This document shows positions 1-10,670 of a stretch of 64,000 bases of DNA, piece by piece. The stretch's first letter is position 1, and every line of letters starts with the position of its first letter. The position numbers and the translations under genes were made by a program. The notes below the pieces were generated by a model. That model saw only the letters and a list, made by a program, of their open reading frames with translations, was not told the origin of the DNA and made no database searches. Source of the stretch: Dendrolimus kikuchii (lineage: Eukaryota; Arthropoda; Insecta; Lepidoptera; Lasiocampidae); the NCBI GenBank assembly GCA_019925095.2, contig CM034406.1, positions 8,621,388 through 8,685,387 on the forward strand, read 5' to 3'.

Positions 1-2040
1 TCGTGTGTTGCATTCCTTTAACAAAATAAACCTTTCTATAATAATATGACCTGTCACCCCAAATGATATTGACACATGAGTTGTTGACTAAACTTTAGTA
101 AGGCTGTGGACACACGGCCGTGAAAAGACAAAACAGACAAGATTACTGTATTATCAATTATATCGCAGGTTTCAACTGATATTAAGTCTTAACTGTACAG
201 TACAACAACAACAATACTTTTTATTGTAACATCAACATAATAAAATTAATACGCTTTATTGTCTTAAATATTATAAGATAGTACGGAGTAAAATCTCTTC
301 TTTATACACGATACATACATATACACAGGAATGTAGTGGAACACTTACAAGCCAATAGATGGCGCTGTGCAATCAATGAGGTCACAAACGTTTCCCGAAA
401 CATACAAAGAATATATATAATTCAACTATAACAGAAAGGCCTAGACTGCGAGGAATAACAATAGCCTAGCTGGAAGATATTCCTCTGAGACGGAGGAGCA
501 TTCCGTGTCGCTCCTCCAACGGACTCCCCACAGGAATATTCGATTTCAATATTTTTTATTTAAACTTGTATGCTTTCCTGAAAGATATATTTTTTAATTC
601 ATATATAGGTACTAATAAGTAAAAAAAATCTACTTGCCCTCTCTATGAACAGTGCCTCTATTTAAAGAGGAAGCAGCAAAAAGCTCACTAGCAACATTTA
701 TCTGTCTTTTTTAATACACGTGTTATACAACTTCATTGCCAGAATTCATAGAGCTGTAGCTACTAAAGAGTAAACAAATGTATCTAGTAAGGATAATATT
801 ATAGTATTGTTATTGACTGGGTCCAGATGCGTCTTATTTATAGCATTACAATTAACACCGTTAATGAATAGCTACATTGTATAAAATACATACCTACATA
901 ATAATATAATACATACGTTATCTGGAAATATTTAACGTCATTCACAATTAATAACAATATCGTATAACAAATAACGCGTTAAGCCATCACTACATCTACA
1001 TGAAATGGCCTACAACTATAACACTATCCCAGATGAAACAGTAAGGATAAAGTTATAAGGATTCCGTTTATGCGATTTGGTTACAAAACCTTTAAAAGCT
1101 TTGACCATCATTGTGCCTGGGTCTTAGGATTTAAAAAAAATAATACAAATCACGAACAGTACGCAACTACATATAAGGGGCGTATGGTATACCGCGGTCT
1201 TGACTTGTCCCTGACATTTACATTCCGAGAACAAACATAAAAGTTAAATATTAGATCAAATAACAACATACTATAAATTTTAGCCAGTTATTTGGTTCGA
1301 ACATTTAAGACAAAATTGAGAACAAGTTTTATAATTAATGACCTACAAAACAATGAACAAGTAAACTGCTAAAAATAAATTCCGTTCTAAAAATGTAACC
1401 ACAACTTAATATATACTTAATATAAATAACTTTTTGGGTCCATTTAGAAACAATAATTATATTGCTAGAACTTTCCGCGCAGTTTTGCTCATATATTTCT
1501 GATTCATTTTACAGATTCATTTCGCATTTTCTGGGATAAAAAGTATCCTTTGTTGATTCTATTATTGCAAATACTTAATACACACATACTAAAAATCATA
1601 TGTTTTTCATTTATTTAACTTCTTACGTGTACTGTGTAACTCTTGAGATTACAACATTTTCCGTGATAGAAAGTGCCGTATGTTACCATACAATATATAT
1701 GTTAGAAACACATATAAACTTCATAATAATATATTTATTCCAAGGCCATAAAGAAGGGACAAACATTGAAACAAAGGCACTTTCACATTCATGTATTGGG
1801 AGAAAAATTACAATATAATAACAGTATGTATTTTAATGTGATACTTTGATAGTTTGTTATAATTTTACGTATCTAAGTAAAACCGCGTTGTCAGACTATG
1901 CTCGGACTCCATACGAGTGTATACGTATTGCGATTGACCCTAATCAGAGCTTACTCGTATCAATTAATTAATTTTTAGATTAAAAATGTCATAGACATTT
2001 TCATATCAGAAAAGTATTCCTTGTAAATTGCCATTGACAG
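1..2040. other. AT-rich intergenic DNA, no gene seen
   Basis: I see no coding signal here; the one 72-codon open frame (1600-1818) has no recognisable motif. A short GC-rich hairpin lies at 492-517 (GGAGGAGC, 10-base loop, GCTCCTCC). Bases 1530-1570 resemble the 'gggataaaaagtatcct' core of the Helitron-like family seen again near 50290, so a worn Helitron fragment is possible. Confidence 0.5.
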
Positions 2041-2375
2041 AGTGCTTTCGGATTGCCAGCTGCCAGGGTACCCGTCAGTGGCGGGGTTTGGAGCCATTGG
2101 AGCCTTCCCAACGGTGGTCTCTCAACGGCTCTCGTTGGCCAGTCTGCGGCATCCGATAGCCTTCGCGGGCTTTGCGTTGGCTTCGTCAGCGGCTTAGTTG
2201 GTCATTCGTTGGCGTTCGGTGACCCTCTCGGGCTTTGCGTGACCACCTGTGGCTTCTGGTGGCCTGTTAGCGGCTTTGTGATCTTCGCGACCTCGTAACA
2301 TCACCCTGATCAGGCGAGCGTATGAGATTTCGGGGGGACCTATATAAGTGCGACGCAGCTTTAAGTTTTTTACTG
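2041..2375. other. GC-rich block of unknown origin with TATA-like box
   Basis: A sharply GC-richer block stands in AT-rich DNA. It contains loose internal repetition around 'cgggctttgcgt' (about 2165 and 2229). An 81-codon open frame is low-complexity and probably chance. A TATA-like 'ctatataag' sits at 2340-2348, followed by 'tgcgacgcagc'. The layout recalls a retroelement 5' UTR or solo LTR promoter, but I found no matching second copy or terminal repeat. Confidence 0.35.
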
Positions 2376-2579
2376 GATAATAGCAATTCTTAGTACTACT
2401 TTTAGGACTATATTTTCATGGCGGTTCGCATTTTGTTTTTTAATTGCATAATTGTAGTTGGTACCACATTGCAATTAAAATGAACATGAAACTATAAACG
2501 ACTTCCACTTAAATATCTTAACATTTTGCTTTCGTACAACAATCATCAGGTACTTTGAACAACTACAAAAATCTCAAAG

Positions 2580-2878
2580 AAAAACGAATCGCAACGGACA
2601 AGTTGAAAAACGAATGGCAACGGATAAATGGAAAAACGAATCGCAACGTACAAGTGGGAAAACGAATGGCAACGGATAAGTGGAAAAACGAATCGCAACG
2701 GACTAGTGGGAAAATGAATGGCAACGGATAACTGGAAAAATGAATCGCAACGGACAATTGGAAAAACGAATCGCAACGGACTAGTGGGAAAACGAAGGGC
2801 AACGGATAACTGGAAAAATGAATCGCAACGGACAATTGGAAAAACGAATCGCAACGGACAAGTGGAAAAACTTCAACT
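2580..2878. repeat. 26-bp tandem repeat with higher-order structure
   Basis: Eleven or so units of 26 bp, core 'cgaatcgcaacggacaag', occur at about 2585, 2611, 2637 and every 26 bases to 2845. Units alternate between two types (tcgcaacggac and tggcaacggat). Within 2703-2860 a three-unit (78-bp) block is repeated nearly exactly, which indicates higher-order amplification. About two units of the same repeat occur at 55275-55330. Open frames read through the array on the minus strand are repeat artefacts. Confidence 0.9.
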
Positions 2879-3022
2879 GACAAGTTGAAAAACAAATCGC
2901 AACAAAATTTTAACTTGAAGTTTTACGGGCAGATTGTTAATGTACTTCTCCAATTTGCAAAACCTGCCGTAAAACTTCAAGTTAAAATTTTGTTGCGATT
3001 TCTTTTTCAACTTGTCCGTTGC
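2874..3022. repeat. Inverted repeat, 59-bp arms, 31-base loop
   Basis: The left arm 2874-2932 and right arm 2964-3022 are reverse complements with only a few differences, around a loop at 2933-2963. The arms contain 'gcaacaaaattttaacttg' and its complement. The right arm runs on into inverted versions of the 26-bp unit, so the palindrome extends into the tandem array. A related copy lies at 55268-55490. Confidence 0.9.
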
Positions 3023-3135
3023 GATTCGTTTTTCCACTTGTCCGTTGAAGTTTCACTTCTAATATGTGTCCTACCCAGCACACATTTCGATTTTTAGCAG
3101 GTTCACTGCAAATTATGATTTGGTTAGGTTAGGTA
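3023..3135. repeat. Right flank of the dispersed repeat
   Basis: The segment with 'gttgaagtttcacttct', 'cagcacacatttc' and 'gatttggttaggttaggta' is repeated at 55399-55490. It marks the right end of a dispersed element, probably a non-autonomous DNA transposon or Helitron-like unit, whose left part is the tandem array and palindrome. Confidence 0.75.
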
Positions 3136-3142
3136 CTGGTAG

Positions 3143-4846
3143 GTTTGGAATCGGCGAGCCATGGTATGCGGTGTTCCACAGGGGTCGGTTCTAGGTCCCC
3201 TCCTGTGGAACATCGCATATGACTGGACTTTGAGGTGTCGGGTCCTCCCGGGCATCAGTGTCATCTGTTACGCCGATGACACATTGATCGCCGCGCGCGG
3301 GAGGACCCATCGGCAGGCGTGCCTTCTAGGCACGGCTGGGGTGTCGACGATAGTAGGCAGGATCCGGCGTCTTGGTCTGGAGGTGGCGTTACAGAAGACC
3401 GAGGCCGTGATGTTTCACGGCCCTCGCAACCGCTCACCTCCGGACAGTAGCATCGTAGTAGGAGGCATCCGCATCGGTATCGGGGAGACCATGAAGTACC
3501 TGGGATTGGTCCTCGATAGCCGATGGGATTTTTCGGCACATTTTCGGCAGCTGCTCCCCAGACTCAAGGGGGCAGCCGGTGCACTCTCGCGCCTGCTCCC
3601 CAATGTCGGGGGGCCCAATGCCACGTGCCGAAAACTCTTCGAAGGCATCGTACGTTCGATGGCCCTTTACGGGGCCCCAGTATGGTCTAACCGCCTGACG
3701 GCCAAAAACGCTGCGCAGTTGCGTCAAGCGCAACGCATATTGGCCGTCAGGGCAATAAGAGGATACCGTACGGTGTCCTTCGAAGTGGCCTCGCTACTGG
3801 CCGGATCCCCCCCATGGGACCTGGAAGCCAGGGTCCTGGCGTCACTGTATGTGTGGCGCAAAGAGGCCCTGGCTAGGGGCACCAGACCCGCGCCTCGCGA
3901 GATCGAGGCGTGCCGGTCGGAGCTCCGCCAGGTAGCCGTGGGGGTCTGGGAAGATCGCCTACGACGCCCCAGCGCGGGCCCCGCCACCATTGAGGCGGTG
4001 AGGCCCGTCCTGCACGATTGGATTAGACGAAGTCACGGCACCCTGACGTTCAGGCTGACGCAGGTCCTGACGGGGCATGGTTGCTTCGGAAGGTACCTGT
4101 GTCGCCTCGGCCGCGAGGCCACGTCAGGGTGCCATCATTGTGACACGGGCGACGAGGACACGGCGCTGCACACTCTCCAGGAATGTCCAGCTTGGACGGA
4201 GCAGCGCCGGGAGCTCGTCGCCCATACCGGACTAGACACCTCGCTCCCGGCCGTGGTACGCACCATGGTCGGGAGCTCCACCGGATGGGACGCCGTCTCC
4301 TCCTTCTGCGAGCAAGTCATGTTCGCGAAGGAGGAGGCGGAACGGGAGCGTGAGCGTAATTCCCTGCTCCGCTCCCGCCAAAGGAGGACGCGCCGACGCC
4401 GGAGGTCAGACAGTGACCTTCGGCCGCCGTAAGCGGGCGGCGCGGGTGGGGCCCCTAGGGGTATAGGGGTTCTCACTCACCCGCATATGCCGTCGAGATG
4501 AGAGCGCGAGTGTTCCGCGCGCGCTCATCTCTCTTCCCGTGGGGCGCGTTACAAACCGCCCCACGCATGGACTAGACTTAGTAGTAGCCGGGGGATATGT
4601 CCCCTGGCATAGGAAGAGGCCCAGTGAGGGGGGCCCAACTCCGCGTGCCCTGGCATAAGGCGCAGGACGGAACACCCAGGGGTTTTAGTGGGTATCCCTA
4701 ACTGGGGAGTGGCAATAGCGTGGCACCGGTTCTGACCGGGCACGCTAGTGCCACCCCCGATCTGGCGAATCCCACACTCACACGGGTCGCGAACATCCCC
4801 CCAGGCTTCTATGCCTGTCGCGGCTTAGTCCAAGGTGTAAAAAAAA
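3143..4846 (+). pseudogene. R1-clade non-LTR retrotransposon, 5'-truncated (RT C-terminal half plus 3' UTR)
   Basis: The open frame to the stop at 4430-4432 encodes the second half of a LINE reverse transcriptase. Visible motifs are VPQGSVLGPLLWN, the catalytic YADD in CYADDTLIAARG, and YLGLVLD of the thumb region. Further on is a CCHC zinc motif (CHHC, H, C; codons at about 4129-4190) typical of R1-clade ORF2. The frame is open for 423 codons, so this copy is fairly young, but the endonuclease domain and the first RT motifs are missing: the element starts abruptly next to the 2580-3135 repeat, with a stop codon at 3140-3142. A GC-rich 3' UTR (4433-4838) ends in an A-run at 4839-4846. Its base composition is far GC-richer than the flanks. 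The 5' truncation is typical of incomplete target-primed reverse transcription. Confidence 0.9.
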
Positions 4847-5770
4847 TACCTAAAATCGCGTGCGCTGCGAAAACTATTGATGATAGAATAAAATAATGTA
4901 CTACGGCTTTGCAGAAAAACATCATTATTTACAAAAAGTGTCGCGACATCAATGTCTAAATATTATAGTTATGCCACAATAAGTATTCTTTTATTTTAAA
5001 AATTTAATTAAAATGCCGCCGCTAGAAGACGCTCTTTATTTGTATCTTGGTATTCATCCTTATCAAAATAAATTACTTCATATTCAAGACTGCTTCAATA
5101 CCTTTATATAACTTTTTGAATTATTCAATTCGAACATCGCATTCGAATGATATCATGAGTTTAAAAATGTAAGTATTAGAACACGCGGCCGTGTCGCTTT
5201 TTCGTGAGCGAAAAATCGTAAGACCCCGTCTATATCGAAGTTTCACTTCAAAAAACAATTAGTGTGACGTTTAAACGGAAGCGTGCAAGTGGAAAATGCA
5301 GGCATGGCCGTAATCAGTTAATAAGTTTACACTGTCAAAGCCTGTTTAGTGTCACAAGTTATACATTGCCGATCAAAACTCACAGCTGACTTTATGAATG
5401 AATTACCAAACGGTAATGTAACTGTAACTTTATTGTAAATACCATTTTATATGCCGGGTATCAAATGACCAATCGATTACTTTTTTACGCCTCATAGAGT
5501 TCCCGTATGGAATGAGGAAATTGTTATGAAGCCATGTAATTTATCGCAATGCTCTCGTTAGCTACTTGTTACTATGAAATAATTATAATGAAATTGAAAC
5601 GTGCGCAGTTTTTAAAGGGAATTTGAAGAACGACGTTTTACTGTGAATTTAAATTTTTTATACAATAATAATAATACTGTTTAAAATATAAACATAAGTG
5701 GAAAGTAAACTAATTTAACAAAATAAATTTAAATACTAAAAATAAACTAAGTTGTAAATAATATAAGTGA
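4847..5770. other. AT-rich DNA with small repeat fragments
   Basis: No gene seen. Bases 5184-5260 ('cgcggccgtgtcgctttttcgtga' region followed by 'gaagtttcacttc') resemble 55656-55705, and 5590-5660 resembles segments near 29010 and 40805. These are short fragments of dispersed repeats. Confidence 0.5.
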
Positions 5771-5990
5771 TTAAAGACTACATAACAAATCGCTGCCACA
5801 GGGGTGCGTGCCCAGAAGATCGGCTGCATTGCCACGCTGTATAGTTATATTATATACGTTATATACGTTGGGCGAAATATGAAGCAGCCTTCTGATCATC
5901 GGTGGCATCAAAAAGTACTGTTCAAATTGATTTGAATACTTTGTAGGATAAATCATTTTTAAAGAAAAATAATTACGTATTATTATGTGA
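5771..5990 (-). pseudogene. Retroelement ORF remnant with RGNAA motif
   Basis: Read on the minus strand, this encodes a fragment with IQRGNAADLLGTHPCGSDLL. A second copy at 42185-42480 has IQRGNAASLLGTLSVGSDLL and more of the upstream protein. The matching is at protein level on the same strand sense, so the open frames on the opposite strand are shadows. The domain is familiar from C-terminal parts of invertebrate retroelement proteins, but I cannot name the clade. Frameshifts and AT-rich decay show it is dead. Confidence 0.65.
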
Positions 5991-6088
5991 AGCCGGCAGC
6001 ATATTGCTAGCACCTCTGGTGCTGCAAATATCCATTTTCCATCAAGTGGGACATCAACCTGTCTGCTATGCTCTAGCAATAAAAAAAT
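5991..6088 (+). mobile_element. SINE-like retroposon, short 3' fragment (copy 1)
   Basis: This matches the 3' third of the family described at 56940-57260 and ends in 'gcaataaaaaaata'. It is 5'-truncated, with its A-rich tail on the right. Confidence 0.7.
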
Positions 6089-7206
6089 AATCGTTGCATA
6101 GTTGATTGTGACAATGCAAGGAAATGAAAGTGCGGGGCGTTGTCTTTTATAACTTCAGCATTAATCATTACCATCCTAAAAAATATTCTCCCACATATAA
6201 TAAGAATTTCTCAGATTAAAAATATATGTAAGAAAAAAACTATGTAGGTATATGCAAATCTGAATCTAAAAAATGTTAATGATAAGGTTGTTGAAGTTAA
6301 TTTCATCCAACATAAATGATATATAATCATATAGGAAATAAAATTAAATAGTGATATTTAAACATTTTGTCATAAGCACAGCGGGGCAGTGCATATGTGT
6401 TGAAACCATTAATGGGAAGCCATACAAATTGATTGTTTTAAAATATATCTTGAGGACGAGCAGGGCTTTCTCGCTGAATGAGTATACTTCAATTATGTAA
6501 CAAGCAAAGATTAGTTTATCAGCGAACTTTATTTGTTCATCATATTCCGACATTCAATATAGACAGAATGTTTCAATTTATAGCCTAGATCTTAAAATTG
6601 TAATCCAACAGGCTGATCATAAATTTTAAAATGATTTTTATTTAGATTGGATATTATCCCCACAGTCTAGAAAGCAAATAACTCTGTACATCACGGTCAA
6701 GTGAATTTCACAATTTATTATACTTACTAAAACTATAATTTCAATTTTAACAGTTCTATTTTCATGCAAATATTTATCTATTAACAAAAGATATAACTTT
6801 TGTCAGTAAATAAGAATAATAGATATAAAAAAATTTAGACTTTGGATGTTCCAATATACCTAAAGCAAAAAGGAAATTCAGGAACTTATTTAAACAAGAC
6901 TTTATATTTAGGCATGATTTTCAAATGGATGACACAGATTACTTTAGGACGACATGACAGCGACTCAGGTCTCAAAACAAATTATTTATCGTTCAAAACT
7001 CGTTAAGCAATCGGTGTATTGGAAATGGTTTCATAGAATATTTACATAATATTAGTTCACCCTTGCCTAGGGTCGTTGTCCATCCCGACGGTTCCCATAT
7101 CTTAGTATCGATTAATATGTCTTACGTCCGATATAAATTTGACAAAAACTCCTTAATATCAATCTTATACAAACGATATGATCAATAAGAAACTTCGTTT
7201 AAAACA
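6089..7206. other. AT-rich intergenic DNA, nothing recognised
   Basis: No supported gene or repeat. Short open frames (for example 6344-6553 on the minus strand) lack motifs. Confidence 0.5.
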
Positions 7207-7520
7207 ACCGACTTCAAAAACTAAAAAGTCTAAAATAACTTAATAAAGATTTTTGACTAAGAATTTATTTAGTGTATTAAAAGGCAAGATAATATAAAAT
7301 TTTCTACACCTTGAAGTTGGTGCCGAGCAAACCATAAAAATTACCATAGACACTGTTATAACAACAAAATGTTAAAGATGTTGTAATTTTTATGGTTTAC
7401 TTGGCACCGACTTCAAGATGTAGAAAATTTTATATTATTTTGTCTTTTAATACACTAAATAAAATCTTAGTCAAAAATCTTTATTAAGTTATTTTATACT
7501 TTTTAGTTTTTGAAGTCGGT
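7207..7520. repeat. Long foldback hairpin, 138-bp arms
   Basis: The left arm 7207-7344 starts 'accgacttcaaaaactaaaa'. The right arm 7383-7520 is its reverse complement with roughly ten mismatches, and the loop is 38 bases. Neither arm codes for protein. The 'accgacttc' end recurs inverted at 7770-7786 ('aaagtcggtt'), so the hairpin may be the left part of a larger non-autonomous element covering 7205-7790. A transcript through it would form a long double-stranded RNA. Confidence 0.9.
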
Positions 7521-7790
7521 ATTTTTAAACGAAGTTTTTTTTTATTTGTTACTATTTAGTGTCCAGCTATGGGTAGGCCTACGAAAGGTGCCACGCGCCT
7601 TAAAAAATATAGGTCCCAAGAAACAAGAAACAAGGAACGAAAAATTTTCATAAAATGAAAACTACTGGGTCAAACTATGTTAAATTTTTAGGGGACCAAA
7701 TGGCAACTATTCCGCATCAAACTAAAAAATAATCACGTAAATAAATAAAAGCAAATTGAGAACCTCCTCCTTTTTAAAGTCGGTTAAAAA
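7521..7790. mobile_element. Probable remainder of the foldback element
   Basis: The segment ends in 'cctcctcctttttaaagtcggtt', a terminal sequence shared in inverted orientation with the left end at about 7205. I infer that 7205-7790 is one non-autonomous DNA element with short terminal inverted repeats. No transposase is encoded. Confidence 0.5.
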
Positions 7791-7829
7791 TGGAGATTAA
7801 TATGTAGAAACCCGATACAAGTCGCTACC

Positions 7830-8110
7830 GTATAATCTGCCTCCGTAAAGTCCTTAAGTTCTAAAGACACATAGCCAGAAAACAAGATGACAATTTACAA
7901 AAACTAATCGTCACTGGCAAAATAGAAAGAACCAGATCCCGAAGTTGTAATCCAATGCGTTGGTCTGATCAGATCTGCACCACAGTCAACGACTCCTTAC
8001 GACGCACTGCATATTACCGCTGATCGTCTCCGATGGCGAAAAATAGTCCAAGAAACAGAACAGAAAGATCACGACCCTCAGGAATGAGCAACACGACTCA
8101 AGGATAAATC
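7830..8110 (+). pseudogene. LINE reverse transcriptase C-terminal remnant
   Basis: The translation contains a decayed version of the C-terminal tail common in lepidopteran endonuclease-reverse transcriptase LINEs: HIARKQDDNLQKLIVTGKIE, then MRWSDQI and a run resembling the terminal 'RWR..V' segment. Stops and at least one frameshift interrupt it. Recognition rests on the order of these short motifs, so the clade is uncertain. Confidence 0.65.
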
Positions 8111-8805
8111 GCTACCAGTAGGTAAAATAGTAACTTCGGGCACTAAAGCTAAGCTAGTACTTGCCGAATTTCGTTAGTTTATATATGATGCAGTTCATTA
8201 TGAAATCGCGATATATGCAGCCGTATACTCGTATTATCAACAGTGACATCATATTTGAATATAGTCACGTATGCAACTCGATACATAAAGGGCATGTTTA
8301 GTCATAAGAGTTCAGAATTACAGCTATTAAAGTATTCAATAACTTGACAACCCTGATATCAAGGAGGTTCTGAGGAGTAAAAACTTTTCGAAATTATCAT
8401 AATTTTATACGATTTATGTCGTGGAATTGTACATTTTTTATCTGATATCTTATCAAGATTGCTATTAAGATGTTACTTTGTTTTAATTGCTTGAACTTAA
8501 AGGTAGTGCCAACACGCTTTTCAGTTAATCATTCGATACTTTTTATTTTGCTCAATGTAGCATACATTTTAATTGTATTGGGCCATCATAACTAGCATGT
8601 TTTATATATGTATATTTTATATACATGTTTGTAAGCATGAAAGAAGAATAGGTACTAGGAATGATAATTCCAGTGCTTTAAAATACTGCCCGGTAGTTTC
8701 ATTCTGTTCGCTAGGTGTTAGTAGTGTCATCGGAAAAGAATATTTTAGTACTTAAGGAACGACGATTGTTCAGTAAAAAATGTCATGGTCAAATGTCATG
8801 TCATG
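8111..8805. other. AT-rich intergenic DNA, nothing recognised
   Basis: I see no gene, no repeat copy and no notable structure in this stretch. Confidence 0.5.
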
Positions 8806-8807
8806 GC

Positions 8808-8863
8808 TGATATTAGACGGATCAACCAAATTGAGTCAATTTAGTTGAAAGGCACAGACCTGT
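8808..8863. mobile_element. Half of a small MITE
   Basis: 'ctgatattagacggatcaac' and the following 35 bases match the left end of the element at 10333-10467. The right half is absent, and the MITE at 8864 begins where the match ends, so this is a truncated or interrupted copy. Confidence 0.5.
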
Positions 8864-9236
8864 GGGGCCATGCACAAATGACGTCATACGAATTTCGTGA
8901 TTTTTGACCCCTCCCCCGTTCTTGTCAAAGCTAGTCGCATTCGTGAGACTCCTCCCTCCCTAGTGTGACATTACATATTTTGCAATCTTACGTCAAGAAA
9001 TTCTTAAAAACATCAGTTTCGTAATTAGTTTTATTTCCCTTTAAATTATCTTAAATAATTTAAACACTATGCTCACACAGATAGAGTTGGAAATATTATA
9101 AAGTTTTTCGTTAATAGTTCAAATTTAGTGCTTTAAAGCTTAAATATAATCTAGGTACCCCTCCTACCTCTTTTCACATAATGTCACACTTCGTCAACCA
9201 ATTAACGTGTGACATAATTAATTTATGGATGGCTCC
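8864..9236. mobile_element. MITE with imperfect terminal inverted repeats
   Basis: The left end 'ggggccatgcacaaatgacg' and the right end, read inverted ('ggagccatccataaattaat'), match imperfectly. The inner part 9065-9195 matches 45310-45475 in the opposite orientation at good similarity, which supports a dispersed family. There is no coding capacity. Target duplications are not clear. Confidence 0.65.
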
Positions 9237-9298
9237 TATTCAATAAAGTTGAACGCATTTTTATGTATATACGGATCACATCGGTTCATTCATTTTGC

Positions 9299-9537
9299 CA
9301 GGTGATAGGGTATTTGCCCGACTGGATAGCTACCACCCCTGGTCTAGAGTATGCCGCCATAACAACCTTGATTTGTGTTCCGGCATTAGTGACCAGGTTC
9401 CAGTCTCCTTTAAAAGAGCAGCAGCGCATTTGTAGCACATTTGGTGTTTCAAATGGCCATAGGCGATGGTAACCGCTTTCCGTCAAGTGGGCCGTCTGCC
9501 TGTCTGCTGAACTCAAGCAATAAAGAAATAAAAAAAT
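9299..9537 (+). mobile_element. SINE-like retroposon, 5'-truncated (copy 2)
   Basis: About 240 bases match the complement of the full copies at 56940 and 19979. It lacks the first 75 or so bases and ends in 'gcaataaagaaataaaaaa', the A-rich 3' tail. The truncation pattern shows the family moves as a retroposon whose tail is this end. Confidence 0.85.
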
Positions 9538-9762
9538 CATCCATATTGAAATTTGAGTGATGATTTTCTACTTTCTACTAAAACTAGAACGGAATTGGAC
9601 TGCGCGTTACTAGTTACCTTTTGTACTGGGCAATTTCTCACTTCTACTCTTTTTCTTCCATACGAATATTCATGTCATGCCTGCGCCGTGGATAACAAAT
9701 ATCAAAGAGGGTATCTTAGATATCCCACTTTAACTTAAGTGATGGATGACGGATACTCTAAA

Positions 9763-9801
9763 TACGTATATTTTGATACATATAGTATCAAAATATACAT
9801 A
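9763..9801. repeat. Short AT palindrome at SINE tail
   Basis: 'tattttgatac' and 'gtatcaaaata' are perfect inverted repeats around five bases, at the 3' tail of the neighbouring tRNA-derived SINE. Confidence 0.6.
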
Positions 9802-10277
9802 TAACTGTAGTACCCATTATCTTCAGCCAATCGAGGTCCACTACTGGATGTAAAACTTCCCAACTCTGCGCCTCATATACCGGTCCTCTGCTTTTCTCGT
9901 CCAGGACCGTGCCAGCGACGTTATGCAGGTATCTACGAGGCTGGACGACGGGTAATTTTAGCGAGACGCGGTCTCCATATGTAGTATATAATAACAGCAA
10001 TCCATAAAAATCCCACTTCTGGGCTCGGGCCTTCCAATATTGGGGAACGGACAGTATATCCGCCACACTTGTCCAAGGCGGCTTAGCAAGTTTACCACAT
10101 CGGTTACCTCGATGTGTGGGCTCATTACGATGGTTTCACCGTTGTTATCATTTGGTAATTGTAACAATATGCACATTAGGTCACAAAACTGCCTAAGAGG
10201 TGAATGCGTTCCGGTCAAGATTAAACCCGCGCCCTTCGAGTTTCGGACGCGTGCCCTAGCCTAATGACTACCACGCT
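9790..10277 (-). mobile_element. tRNA-derived SINE
   Basis: On the minus strand the element starts with a tRNA-like head: 'gtggtagtcattaggctagg' carries a box A-like stretch, and about 35 bases on 'gggtttaatctt' matches box B (GGTTCRANNCC) approximately. A unique body of about 420 bases follows, ending in 'ggctgaagataatgggta' and an AT-rich tail. This is the layout of RNA polymerase III-transcribed insect SINEs. The overlapping open frames of 86-92 codons on this strand are read-through of the SINE body, not genes. Confidence 0.65.
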
Positions 10278-10332
10278 TTTACGACTTGAATCTGTAGTAA
10301 TAACTAATTTATAATTAAAATACGAATCTAAT

Positions 10333-10467
10333 GCTGATATTAGAGAGATCAACCATTGATTCAATTTGGTTGAAAGGTACAGAAGACATTGAATGATTCA
10401 AGTTTATGAATCACTTGGTTGATTCATCCAAATTGAAAGACAAAAATGATCCATCTAATATTCGCTT
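10333..10467. mobile_element. Small MITE (about 135 bp)
   Basis: The ends 'ctgatattagagagatcaac' and, inverted, 'gcgaatattagatggatcat' form imperfect terminal inverted repeats. Inner 'attcaatttggttgaaag' is also mirrored near the other end ('ggttgattcatccaaattga'). A partial copy is at 8808-8863. Confidence 0.6.
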
Positions 10468-10670
10468 TATATAAATTATCAATTACTTTAATCAAACCAC
10501 AGAAGTGTGAGATAAGTGTGAATATTCAGAAATCTAGCCCGCAAAACCATTTTGACCTCCCTCGTTACCGCAATGGTTGTACTAATGCAGCTAGGTAGTA
10601 CTAAATGTTGGCAATTTGTAAGAGATATGTTGTTAACAATCTTTTTATGATAATTATCTTGCATAAAGTT

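Noticed and set aside
2053..2298. 81-codon frame in the GC-rich block
   Set aside because: Low-complexity Gly/Leu/Ser/Val sequence, no match to any family I know and no second copy.
2580..2878. Possible CRISPR-like array
   Set aside because: Repeats are contiguous 26-bp tandem units without unique spacers, in a eukaryotic genome.
2546..2895. Two minus-strand open frames of 102 and 110 codons
   Set aside because: Translation of the 26-bp tandem repeat; no evidence of a gene.
10200..10277. Functional tRNA gene
   Set aside because: Box B is imperfect, the T and acceptor stems do not pair, and the sequence runs on into a SINE body.
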